17,145 bases of DNA from the NCBI GenBank assembly GCA_004552965.1, contig SFMU01000042.1, positions 1 through 17,145 of the forward strand, given 5' to 3'. Within the stretch, counting starts at the first letter, position 1. Every line of letters starts with the position of its first letter. This DNA is from Bacteroidales bacterium (lineage in GTDB: Bacteria; Bacteroidota; Bacteroidia; Bacteroidales; UBA932). This document shows positions 7,601-14,786 of this stretch, piece after piece. The position numbers and the translations under genes are program-made. The notes beneath the pieces are model-generated. The model had not been told where the DNA came from, searched no databases, and saw only the letters and a program-made list of their open reading frames with translations.

Positions 7601-9631
7601 ATGACATATACCCTACTACAACTCAGCAAAATGAGCCGTGAGCAGCTGGAATCGGTAGCGACCGGTCTCAATTTGAAAAACATCAAGAAGAAGGATGATC
7701 AGGATCTTGCATTCGACATCCTCGATGCCCAGGCCAAGGCGGAATCGCTGAAACCGGACGAGTCAAAGCCTAAGGCAAAACGAGGAAGACCACGCAAGAC
7801 TGAAAAGGAACCTGCTCAGGCAAAAGGAGATGCAGCCACAGGCTCAGAGACTCCTTCTGCAGCGGAATCCAAGGCTAACGGCAGAAAGAAGGATCAGCCG
7901 GCACTCCGCAAGGAAGAGCAGAAGTCTGCTGTCGGGAAGACTGACAATGAGCAGAAGGACAACGCCTCCGATGCTGAAAAGGGTCCAAAGGAGGACAAGC
8001 GCAAGCGCCTGAAGAAGGCAGATGCCAAGAATGAGCAGAAACCGGCTGAGCAGGCAAAAGAGCCTGAAACTCCATCTTCGCCGAAGAAGAGGGGCCGCAA
8101 GCCTAAAGCCAAGGTCTCCGACCAGCCTGCGCTGGAGTCCTCTGCTCCTGCAGAGTCTTCATCCGCTCCTGCCGAAGCAGCACCGTCTGCCCCTTCTGCC
8201 ATTCAGGAAGTCCCTGCCGCCGAGGCGCAGCATGCCGCAACCCCAGCCGAAGCTCAATCCCCTGCCGCCGAAGCTCCAGCGCCTCAGCAGACCCCTGCAC
8301 CTGTCCGGGACAATTCCGGCAAAGAGTTCATCCACAAGCTTTTCGATGACCTCAAGGATGATCCTGCAGCCAACCATGAATCAAATTCCAACAATAACAA
8401 CAATTTCAGGAACAGGAAGAACAAATTCGGGCAGAACAACGGCAACAACCAGAGACAGAAGGCTCCTGAGTATGAGTTTGAAGGTACTGTCGAGGCTACC
8501 GGCGTTCTCGAGATAATGCCAGACGGTTTCGGATTCCTCCGTTCTTCCGATTACAATTATCTGAATTCTCCGGACGACATCTATGTAAGTCAGAACCAGA
8601 TAAAGCTCAATGCCCTCAAATCGGGCGACACAGTGACCGGAGAAATCCGTCCTCCGAAGGAGGGTGACAAGTATTTCCCGCTCGTCAGGATCAAGTACAT
8701 CAACGGACGCACCCCGGATTTCATCCGTGACAGGGTTCCTTTCGATTTCCTCACTCCCCTCTTCCCGGATGAGAAGTTCAATCTTCTCGGCAATGGCCAC
8801 TACAATGACATCTCCTGCAGGATTGTAGACATGTTCACTCCGATCGGCAAAGGCCAGAGAGGACTGATCGTCGCCCAGCCGAAGACAGGTAAGACCATGT
8901 TGCTCAAGAGCATTGCCAATGCCATCGCCGACAACCATCCTGAGGTCTACGAGATCGTCCTGCTCATCGACGAGCGCCCGGAGGAGGTGACCGACATGAA
9001 GAGAAGCGTCAAGGCAGAAGTTATCGCTTCGACTTTCGACGAGCCTGCAGAAAGACATGTGAAAGTTGCGAATATGGTTCTGGAGAAGGCCAGGAGGCTT
9101 GTTGAGTGCGGTCACGATGTGGTCATCCTCCTGGATTCGATCACCCGTCTCGCCCGTGCCTACAACACTGTCCAGCCGGCATCCGGCAAGGTTCTGACAG
9201 GTGGTGTGGACGCCAATGCTCTCCAGAAACCTAAGCGTTTCTTCGGAGCTGCCCGAAACATCGAAGGCGGCGGTTCGCTCACCATCCTCGCAACGGCTCT
9301 GACCGACACAGGATCGAAGATGGACGAGGTTATTTTCGAAGAATTCAAGGGAACCGGCAACATGGAACTTCAGCTTGACAGGTCCCTTGCCAACAGAAGA
9401 ATATTCCCTGCTGTCAATGTCGTTCTTTCCAGCACCCGTCGTGACGACCTTCTGTACAACAGCGGTGTTGCCAACAGGATCTGGATTCTGCGCAAGCTTA
9501 TCGCCGACATGAATTCCATCGAGGCCATGAATTTCATGCTCCAGCTCATGGATGAATACAAGACAAACGAAATGCTGCTGGACAACATGAACAAGGTGAC
9601 CCCAAGGGATTCCAAGTACTACGATTATTAG
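7601..9631 (+). CDS. rho: Transcription termination factor Rho with long disordered insert
   Basis: Rho is a hexameric RNA helicase that loads on unstructured C-rich RNA and ends transcription. This protein has 676 residues against 419 in E. coli. Residues 1-45 form the N-terminal helical domain. About 46-288 is low complexity: Lys/Glu/Ala/Pro-rich, with AT-hook-like KRGRPRK (60-66) and KKRGRKPK (162-169), then an Asn-rich stretch (259-284). The cold-shock-like primary RNA site (about 290-370) includes GFGFLR. The ATPase has a P-loop AQPKTGKT (425-432), Walker B VVILLD (507-512) and arginine-finger region SSTRRDDLL. AGGAGAG at 7584-7590 precedes the ATG. Such a disordered insert is known in Bacteroides Rho, where it drives condensate formation linked to gut fitness; applying that here is inference. 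Confidence 0.97.
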   Translation: MTYTLLQLSKMSREQLESVATGLNLKNIKKKDDQDLAFDILDAQAKAESLKPDESKPKAKRGRPRKTEKEPAQAKGDAATGSETPSAAESKANGRKKDQPALRKEEQKSAVGKTDNEQKDNASDAEKGPKEDKRKRLKKADAKNEQKPAEQAKEPETPSSPKKRGRKPKAKVSDQPALESSAPAESSSAPAEAAPSAPSAIQEVPAAEAQHAATPAEAQSPAAEAPAPQQTPAPVRDNSGKEFIHKLFDDLKDDPAANHESNSNNNNNFRNRKNKFGQNNGNNQRQKAPEYEFEGTVEATGVLEIMPDGFGFLRSSDYNYLNSPDDIYVSQNQIKLNALKSGDTVTGEIRPPKEGDKYFPLVRIKYINGRTPDFIRDRVPFDFLTPLFPDEKFNLLGNGHYNDISCRIVDMFTPIGKGQRGLIVAQPKTGKTMLLKSIANAIADNHPEVYEIVLLIDERPEEVTDMKRSVKAEVIASTFDEPAERHVKVANMVLEKARRLVECGHDVVILLDSITRLARAYNTVQPASGKVLTGGVDANALQKPKRFFGAARNIEGGGSLTILATALTDTGSKMDEVIFEEFKGTGNMELQLDRSLANRRIFPAVNVVLSSTRRDDLLYNSGVANRIWILRKLIADMNSIEAMNFMLQLMDEYKTNEMLLDNMNKVTPRDSKYYDY

Positions 9632-9671
9632 TCCGGATCCGGCGTCGCGGAAAGATGATGCCGAATGTTCC

Positions 9672-9690
9672 GCTGAGCAATCAGCTTTTT
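9672..9690 (+). terminator. Small hairpin with T run after rho
   Basis: GCTGA (9672-9676), loop GCAA, TCAGC (9681-9685), followed by five T. The stem is only 5 bp, with a stable GNRA loop. It is a minor termination or RNA 3'-end site upstream of the much stronger hairpin at 9757. Confidence 0.3.
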
Positions 9691-9756
9691 CTCAAGCTGC
9701 ACAAGCCTCACGGCAACAGACATTTATAATCTTGCCAGACTTCATGGACAAAAAAG

Positions 9757-9800
9757 AATCCGGAGGTGTCCGATTGTTCGGTTCCTCCGGATTTTTTTTT
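9757..9800. terminator. Two-way intrinsic terminator between rho and carB
   Basis: AATCCGGAGG (9757-9766) pairs perfectly with CCTCCGGATT (9784-9793), and an inner CCGA/TCGG stem (9770-9773, 9778-9781) sits in the loop. A run of nine T follows at 9792-9800 on the plus strand. Six A at 9750-9755 give a T run on the minus strand. It therefore ends both rho and the convergent carAB operon. Confidence 0.93.
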
Positions 9801-9816
9801 GTGCAGCCGCCAGGAA

Positions 9817-12800
9817 TCAATACTGATCCCAAGGCTTTATCTGAATCTCATCGAGGGACATGCTGCAGAATGCCCGGATGAATGCTGTTGCGAGACGGGC
9901 GTTGGTGAACAGCGGAATGTTGAAATCGATTGCCGCGCGGCGCATCTTGTAACCGTTGGTCAGCTCCTGTTCGCTAAAGTTCTTCGGGATGTTGATGATC
10001 ATGTCGACTTCCTTGTTCTGAATCATTTCCAGAGCAGTCCTGCAGCCAGGCACATCCTCATCAGGCCAGAGCACCCTTGTGGATTCCACATTGTTCTCCA
10101 CAAGGTACCTGTAGGTACCACTGGTCGCGTACAGCTCGTAGCCGTGACTGACCAGAAGCTTGCAGGCATTGAGCATGTCGGCTTTCTGGAGAGGGTCTCC
10201 GGTCGAAAGGAGGATTCGCTTTTCGGGGATTGACTGACCGACAGAAAGTACGGACTTCAGAAGGGCCTCATTGAGGTCGTCTCCCAGACAGCCTACCTCT
10301 CCGGTCGAACTCATGTCCACTCCGAGCATCGGATCCGCCTCTTCGAGTCTTGCGAATGAGAACTGTGAGGACTTGACTCCGACATAATCAAGATCGAAGG
10401 CATTTTTCTGCGGAGCTGCAGGATGGAGTCCGAGCATCACCTTGGTTGCCAGTTCGATGAAGTCGATTTTCAGGACCTTGGAGACGAATGGGAAGCTTCT
10501 GGAAGCCCGGAGGTTGCACTCGATGACTTTGATTGCATTTTCCTTGGCGAGGAACTGGATGTTGAACGGTCCGGAAATGCTCAGCGCACCTGCAATGGCT
10601 CGGGCTATCTTCTTGATCCTGCGGACGGTCTCGACGTAAAGCTTCTGCGGCGGGAACTGGATGGTGGCATCTCCGGAATGGACTCCGGCATATTCGATGT
10701 GCTCTGAAATCGCGTAGGCGAGGATTTCACCGTTGTCGGCAACCGCGTCGAATTCAATCTCCTTGGCGCGCGTGTAGAATTTGCTGATCACTACAGGGTG
10801 TTCCTTGGAAACATCCGCGGCGAGGGAAAGGAAGTGGCGGAGCTTTTCTTCGTCGTAGCACACATTCATCGCCGCTCCTGAGAGGACGTAGGAAGGTCTC
10901 ACAAGTACCGGGAAACCGACTTTGGAGATGAATCTGTCCACATCGTCCATCGTCGTGAGCTCGCTCCATTCAGGCTGGTCCACTCCAAGGCTGTCCACGA
11001 TGCTCGAGAATTTGTGGCGGTCTTCGGCCTTGTCGATGTCCAGTGCGCTCGTTCCAAGGATCGGAACATTGTGGTTGTGGAGCTTGAGGGCCAGATTGTT
11101 CGGAATCTGACCGCCCACCGAGACGACAACTCCGTGCGGATCCTCGAGCTCGATGATGTCCATCACTCTCTCGAAGGTCAGTTCGTCGAAATAGAGCCTG
11201 TCGCACATGTCATAGTCGGTGGACACGGTCTCAGGGTTGTAGTTGATGAGCACTCCCCTGTAGCCCTGTTTCTGGATCGTCTTCAGGCAGGTTACCGAGC
11301 ACCAGTCGAATTCAACCGAGGAACCGATCCTGTAGGCCCCGGAGCCAAGAACGATTGCCGACTTCTTATCATGCTCATACTCAATGTCATTGACGGTGCC
11401 ATTGTAAGTAAGATAGAGGTAATTCGTGTTGGCCGGGAACTCTGCGGCAAGAGTGTCAATCTGCTTTACGACAGGCACGATGCCAAGACTCTTGCGATAG
11501 TCGCGGACAAGGTCCATGTTGACGTGGGCGGAACCATTGTCCTTGAATATGGCACGCTGGATCTGGAAGTCCGAAAAGCCCTGCATCTTAGCCAGGCGGA
11601 GCAGGTCTGCAGGCAAATCCTCGAGCCTGTCGAAGCTCTGCATCTCCGAATATGTCCGTACGATGTTCTCGAGCTTGCTCAGGAACCATTTGTCGATTTT
11701 CGTCAGTTCGTGGATGCGGTCGATGCTGTAGCCGGCGAGGAGAGCCTTCGCAATCACGAAGACACGCATGTCGGTCGGTTCGCTGAGAGCCTTCTCGATG
11801 TCGTCTACCTTGATTTCCTTGTTGGCTATGAAGCCGTGAGCTCCCTGCCCTATCATTCGCAGGCCTTTCTGGATGGCCTCTTCGAAGGTCCGGCCTATTG
11901 CCATCACCTCGCCGACCGACTTCATCGAAGAACCGATCTTGCGGGAGACACCGTGGAATTTGGTGAGGTCCCAGCGCGGAATCTTGCAGACAATGTAGTC
12001 AAGAGCAGGCTCGAAGAATGCAGGAGTGGTCTTGGTGACGGAATTCTTCAGGTCGAAGAGGCCATAACCCAGACCGAGCTTGGCTGCGACAAAGGCCAGA
12101 GGGTAGCCTGTGGCCTTGGATGCCAGGGCTGAGGAACGGCTGAGCCTGGCATTCACCTCGATGACCCTGTAGTCCATCGCATTCGGGTCATAGGCGAACT
12201 GGACGTTGCACTCTCCGACGATTCCTACATGGCGCACAATCCTGATGGAGAGTTCCCTGAGATAGTAGTAATCACTGTTGGAGAGGGTCTGGGACGGGGC
12301 TACGACGATGGATTCTCCGGTGTGGATGCCCAGCGGGTCGAAGTTCTCCATGTTGCAGACCGTGATGCAGTTGTCATAGCGGTCGCGGACCACTTCATAT
12401 TCGATTTCCTTCCAGCCCTTCAGGGACTTTTCGACAAGGACCTGAGGGGAGAAGGAAAAGGCTTTTTCGCATATTTCCTCGAGCTGGTCCATGTTGTCAC
12501 AGAAGCCTGATCCAAGCCCGCCCAGGGCATATGCCGCTCTGACTATCAGAGGGAAACCGAGCTCTGCGGCAGCCTGCCTGGCTTCTTCGATGGACGATGC
12601 AGGCTGGGACTTGATGGTCTTGACGCCAATTTCATCCAGCCTTTTGATGAAGAGATCGCGGTCTTCAGTGTCCATGATTGCCTGGACCGGAGTTCCGAGC
12701 ACCTGGACATTGTACTTGTCGAGGATTCCTTTTTCGTAGAGTTCTACGCCGCAGTTCAGGGCCGTCTGGCCGCCGAACGAGAGGAGAATGCCCTGCGGCT

Positions 12801-13041
12801 GCTCCTTGGCGATGACCTTTTCGACAAAAAACGCCGTCACCGGCAGGAAGTAGATCTTGTCTGCAACTCCTTCGGAAGTCTGCACGGTTGCGATGTTCGG
12901 GTTGATCAGGACCGTCTCAATGCCTTCTTCGCGCAGAGCCTTGAGGGCCTGGGAACCTGAATAGTCAAACTCGCCGGCCTGGCCTATCTTGAGGGCTCCG
13001 GAACCGAGAATCAGTACTTTCTTTATGTTTGTGTTCTTCAT
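9817..13041 (-). CDS. carB: Carbamoyl phosphate synthase large subunit
   Basis: CarB makes carbamoyl phosphate from bicarbonate, ammonia passed from CarA, and two ATP, feeding pyrimidine and arginine synthesis. At 1074 residues it is full length. It has two homologous ATP-grasp halves: the first with GSGALKIGQAGEFDYSG (13-29), SFGGQTALN (88-96) and the glycine loop YALGGLGSG (171-179), the second with GSGAYRIGSSVEFDW and VGGQIPNN. A C-terminal MGS-like domain ends the protein (SGTYRYLVENN, TNGYKMRRAAIDF); in E. coli this domain binds UMP and ornithine. The ATG at 13041 overlaps the carA stop as ATGA, which implies translational coupling. It ends 17 bp before the strong two-way terminator. Confidence 0.98.
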   Translation of the reverse strand: MKNTNIKKVLILGSGALKIGQAGEFDYSGSQALKALREEGIETVLINPNIATVQTSEGVADKIYFLPVTAFFVEKVIAKEQPQGILLSFGGQTALNCGVELYEKGILDKYNVQVLGTPVQAIMDTEDRDLFIKRLDEIGVKTIKSQPASSIEEARQAAAELGFPLIVRAAYALGGLGSGFCDNMDQLEEICEKAFSFSPQVLVEKSLKGWKEIEYEVVRDRYDNCITVCNMENFDPLGIHTGESIVVAPSQTLSNSDYYYLRELSIRIVRHVGIVGECNVQFAYDPNAMDYRVIEVNARLSRSSALASKATGYPLAFVAAKLGLGYGLFDLKNSVTKTTPAFFEPALDYIVCKIPRWDLTKFHGVSRKIGSSMKSVGEVMAIGRTFEEAIQKGLRMIGQGAHGFIANKEIKVDDIEKALSEPTDMRVFVIAKALLAGYSIDRIHELTKIDKWFLSKLENIVRTYSEMQSFDRLEDLPADLLRLAKMQGFSDFQIQRAIFKDNGSAHVNMDLVRDYRKSLGIVPVVKQIDTLAAEFPANTNYLYLTYNGTVNDIEYEHDKKSAIVLGSGAYRIGSSVEFDWCSVTCLKTIQKQGYRGVLINYNPETVSTDYDMCDRLYFDELTFERVMDIIELEDPHGVVVSVGGQIPNNLALKLHNHNVPILGTSALDIDKAEDRHKFSSIVDSLGVDQPEWSELTTMDDVDRFISKVGFPVLVRPSYVLSGAAMNVCYDEEKLRHFLSLAADVSKEHPVVISKFYTRAKEIEFDAVADNGEILAYAISEHIEYAGVHSGDATIQFPPQKLYVETVRRIKKIARAIAGALSISGPFNIQFLAKENAIKVIECNLRASRSFPFVSKVLKIDFIELATKVMLGLHPAAPQKNAFDLDYVGVKSSQFSFARLEEADPMLGVDMSSTGEVGCLGDDLNEALLKSVLSVGQSIPEKRILLSTGDPLQKADMLNACKLLVSHGYELYATSGTYRYLVENNVESTRVLWPDEDVPGCRTALEMIQNKEVDMIINIPKNFSEQELTNGYKMRRAAIDFNIPLFTNARLATAFIRAFCSMSLDEIQIKPWDQY

Positions 13042-14114
13042 AACTTGCTGATGAATTCGTCAAAAAGGAAATTGGTGTCTGTCGGGCCGCTCGAGGCTTC
13101 CGGGTGGAACTGGACCGAGAAGAAAGGCTTGCTCTTGTGGCGGATACCTTCGTTGGTCCCATCGTTCATGTTGATGAACCAAGGCTCCCAATCAGGGCCG
13201 AGTGTGGTGTCATCTACTGCGAAACCGTGGTTCTGGGAGGTAATCACGCATTTGTTGGTTCCCACCATCCGTGCAGGCTGGTTGTGGCTGCGATGACCGT
13301 ATTTGAGCTTGTAGGTGTTGGCGCCTGCAGCCCTGGCCAGCAGCTGGTTGCCCATGCATATTCCGAAAATCGGTTTGTCCGACTGCATGGCTTTCCTGAG
13401 GTTGGCGACGGTCACATTGCAGAACTGCGGGTTGCCGGGACCGTTGGAGATGAACAGACCGTCATATTCAAGGGTGTTGAAATCGAAGTCCCAAGGCACT
13501 CTGACCACTTTCACCCCTCTTTGCATGAAGCAGCGGAGGATGTTGTGCTTCACTCCGCAATCGACCATCACGACAGTCTTGGGGCCGTTGCCGTATTCGA
13601 TGATTTCCTTGCAGCTGACTTTGGCAATCTGGTTCTCGAGGTTCGGGTCATCGACAGGAAAATCCTTGGTAACTCCGTCCGGTACGATCATTCCGAGCAT
13701 CGAACCCTTCTCCCTGAGAAGCTGGGTGACCGCCCTGGTGTCGATGCCGTAGATTCCGGGAATCTTCTGCTCCTTAAGCCATTGGTCAAGGCTCTTCACC
13801 GCATCCCAGTGACTGTAGTCAAAGGAATAGTTGCTGATCACCATACCCCTGACCCAGATCCGTTCCGACTCGAAGTTGCGCGATATGCCATTCTCGTCAA
13901 ACCCTTCAGATGGCACACCATAATTTCCTATCAATGGGTAGGTTACACAAAGGATTTGTCCTGAATATGACGGGTCTGTCAAAGATTCAGGGTAACCGAC
14001 CATTGCAGTCGAGAAGACTACTTCCCCGTCAGTCGGGCTGTCATAGCCGAATGAGAAGCCACGGAATTCCGCTCCGTTCTCCAGCCTCAGTGTTGCTCCT
14101 TTTCTTTCTGTCAT
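13038..14114 (-). CDS. carA: Carbamoyl phosphate synthase small subunit (glutamine amidotransferase)
   Basis: CarA hydrolyses glutamine and channels ammonia to CarB. The 358-residue product has the CarA-specific N-terminal domain (GYDSPTDGEVVFSTAMVGY and YPLIGNYGV) and a class I amidotransferase domain: nucleophile Cys253 in FGICMGNQ, and His337/Glu339 in VQFHPEAS. SNGPGNP forms the oxyanion strand. I chose the ATG at 14114 (MTERKGATLRL). The frame is open to 14177, but those 21 extra residues are not CarA-like and read through the leader hairpin and T run. AGAAAGAAG lies directly before the ATG. It is the first gene of carAB, behind a leader with a possible attenuator. FGICMGNQ has Asn where many CarA proteins have His; this is probably a lineage variant. 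Confidence 0.96.
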   Translation of the reverse strand: MTERKGATLRLENGAEFRGFSFGYDSPTDGEVVFSTAMVGYPESLTDPSYSGQILCVTYPLIGNYGVPSEGFDENGISRNFESERIWVRGMVISNYSFDYSHWDAVKSLDQWLKEQKIPGIYGIDTRAVTQLLREKGSMLGMIVPDGVTKDFPVDDPNLENQIAKVSCKEIIEYGNGPKTVVMVDCGVKHNILRCFMQRGVKVVRVPWDFDFNTLEYDGLFISNGPGNPQFCNVTVANLRKAMQSDKPIFGICMGNQLLARAAGANTYKLKYGHRSHNQPARMVGTNKCVITSQNHGFAVDDTTLGPDWEPWFINMNDGTNEGIRHKSKPFFSVQFHPEASSGPTDTNFLFDEFISKL

Positions 14115-14140
14115 CTTCTTTCTGTCGTGTTGTGAAGAAT

Positions 14141-14167
14141 AAAAAAACCATTTCCAATAGGAAACGG
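14141..14167 (-). terminator. Terminator hairpin in the carA leader (putative attenuator)
   Basis: On the minus strand CCGTTTCC (14167-14160), loop TATT and GGAAATGG (14155-14148) form an 8-bp stem with one G-T pair. Seven T follow (14147-14141). It ends 26 bp before the carA ATG and downstream of the likely promoter, so it would stop carAB transcription unless overcome. A short reading frame ends 6 nt before the left arm. Confidence 0.65.
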
Positions 14168-14173
14168 TCAACG

Positions 14174-14257
14174 TCAACTGCCAAAATGAGGGAAAACGCT
14201 CCTGTCAGCCAATATGCCGACTTTGCTTGTAATCTGTGTGTACATGTGCCAGAACAT
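14174..14257 (-). CDS. Possible 27-residue leader peptide upstream of carA
   Basis: An ATG at 14257, preceded by AAGGG four bases upstream, opens a frame of 27 codons ending at TGA (14176-14174). The peptide begins MFWHMYTQ and ends PHFGS. It starts about 10 nt after the predicted transcript start and stops 6 nt before the terminator stem. A ribosome reaching the stop would cover the left arm of the hairpin, as in the E. coli pyrBI attenuator, where translation close behind polymerase prevents termination when UTP is scarce. The frame contains U-rich stretches, where a UTP-sensitive pause could occur. There is no homology evidence and a 27-codon frame can occur by chance; placement is the only argument. 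Confidence 0.4.
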   Translation of the reverse strand: MFWHMYTQITSKVGILADRSVFPHFGS

Positions 14258-14273
14258 TTTTCCCTTATTTTTG

Positions 14274-14304
14274 CAAAATTAGCAATTCCGCAGAAATTTC
14301 TCAA
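14274..14304 (-). promoter_or_regulatory. carAB promoter
   Basis: On the minus strand TTG (14304-14302) and TAATTTTG (14281-14274) are 20 bp apart, matching the Bacteroidota -33/-7 pattern. Transcription would start near 14268, giving a leader of about 150 nt. A plus-strand TATTTTTG at 14266-14273 abuts the box head to head but lacks a clear -33 element. Confidence 0.6.
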
Positions 14305-14307
14305 CAC

Positions 14308-14640
14308 ATTTTCCCGAAATGTTTCTGTTTCTTTCAATGCTTTATCTCTTTCTTTGACTTGTTCATCTGTCTCTCTGATTTGTTTATCTGTCGCTCTGAT
14401 TTGTTTATCTGTCACTCTGATTTGTTTATCTGTCTCTCTGATTTGTTTACCTGTCGCTCTGATTTGTTTATCTGTCTGTTTGACTTGTTCATCGATCTCT
14501 CTGATTTGTTTATCTGTCTCTCTGATTTGTTTAGCTGTCTCTCTGATTTGTTTAGCTGTCTCTCTGATTTGTTTAGCTGTCTCTCTGATTTGTTTAGCTG
14601 TCTCTCTGATTTGTTTAGCTGTCTCTCTGATAGGTTGAGA
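14308..14640 (-). pseudogene. Possible remnant of a heptad-repeat coiled-coil gene
   Basis: Reading the minus strand from 14640, the 21-bp array encodes seven-residue units of the form [A/D]KQIRET, with conservative changes such as DEQVKQT and DEQVKER, and continues as degenerate heptads (DKALKETETFRENV). This resembles the coiled-coil heads of some bacterial proteins rich in TDKQIRE-type repeats. A TAA at 14643-14641 precedes it in frame and no start codon lies before the repeats. Past the repeats the frame runs on through the carA leader without recognisable residues. A second minus frame reads SERQLNK units. I regard this as a decayed coding segment or non-coding repeat DNA, not an expressed gene. 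Confidence 0.25.
14356..14628. repeat. Tandem array of thirteen 21-bp units
   Basis: Units begin GAyTTGTT and follow GATTTGTTTAnCTGTCnCTCT. Thirteen units run in exact 21-bp register from 14356. The last five (14524-14628) are identical, with AGCTG in place of ATCTG; the others differ at a few sites. Degenerate units flank it at 14314-14355 and 14629-14649. The pattern indicates recent slippage expansion at the mnmE-proximal end and older units towards carA. It lies upstream of the carA promoter and upstream of the mnmE promoter. The 21-bp length keeps two minus frames and at least two plus frames open. Confidence 0.95.
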
Positions 14641-14709
14641 TTATACTTTGATTTCTTGTTCAGTTTCAAATTGTTTCTGTTTCTTATATTTCTTTTTCCG
14701 TTTCTTTGA

Positions 14710-14739
14710 TTGGTTGACTGTTTTAATTGATTACTTTTG
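14710..14739 (+). promoter_or_regulatory. mnmE promoter
   Basis: TTG at 14710-14712 and TACTTTTG at 14732-14739 are 19 bp apart and match the Bacteroidota pattern. The transcript would start near 14746, leaving a leader of about 40 nt before the ATG at 14787. The repeat array ends about 80 bp upstream. Confidence 0.55.
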
Positions 14740-14786
14740 CAGATTCGAAATGATGAAATCTCAACTGAATATACTGTAAACGGATT

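Noticed and set aside
9655..9729. 24-codon frame after rho starting ATGATG
   Set aside because: No good ribosome site, no recognisable residues, and it overlaps a small hairpin in the 3' region of rho.
14115..14177. Extended carA amino terminus
   Set aside because: The 21 extra residues are unlike CarA and would be translated across the leader hairpin and T run; the ATG at 14114 has a purine-rich site directly before it.
14412..14669. Minus-strand frame of 85 codons encoding SERQLNK repeats
   Set aside because: It needs a TTG start without ribosome site, is open upstream with no ATG, and ends inside the array. Best treated as a shadow of the repeat.
13910..14709. Long plus-strand open frames through the 21-bp array (Leu/Ser/Cys-rich products)
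   Set aside because: The repeat length is a multiple of three, so open frames arise automatically. They start inside carA on the opposite strand and have no ribosome site or family resemblance.
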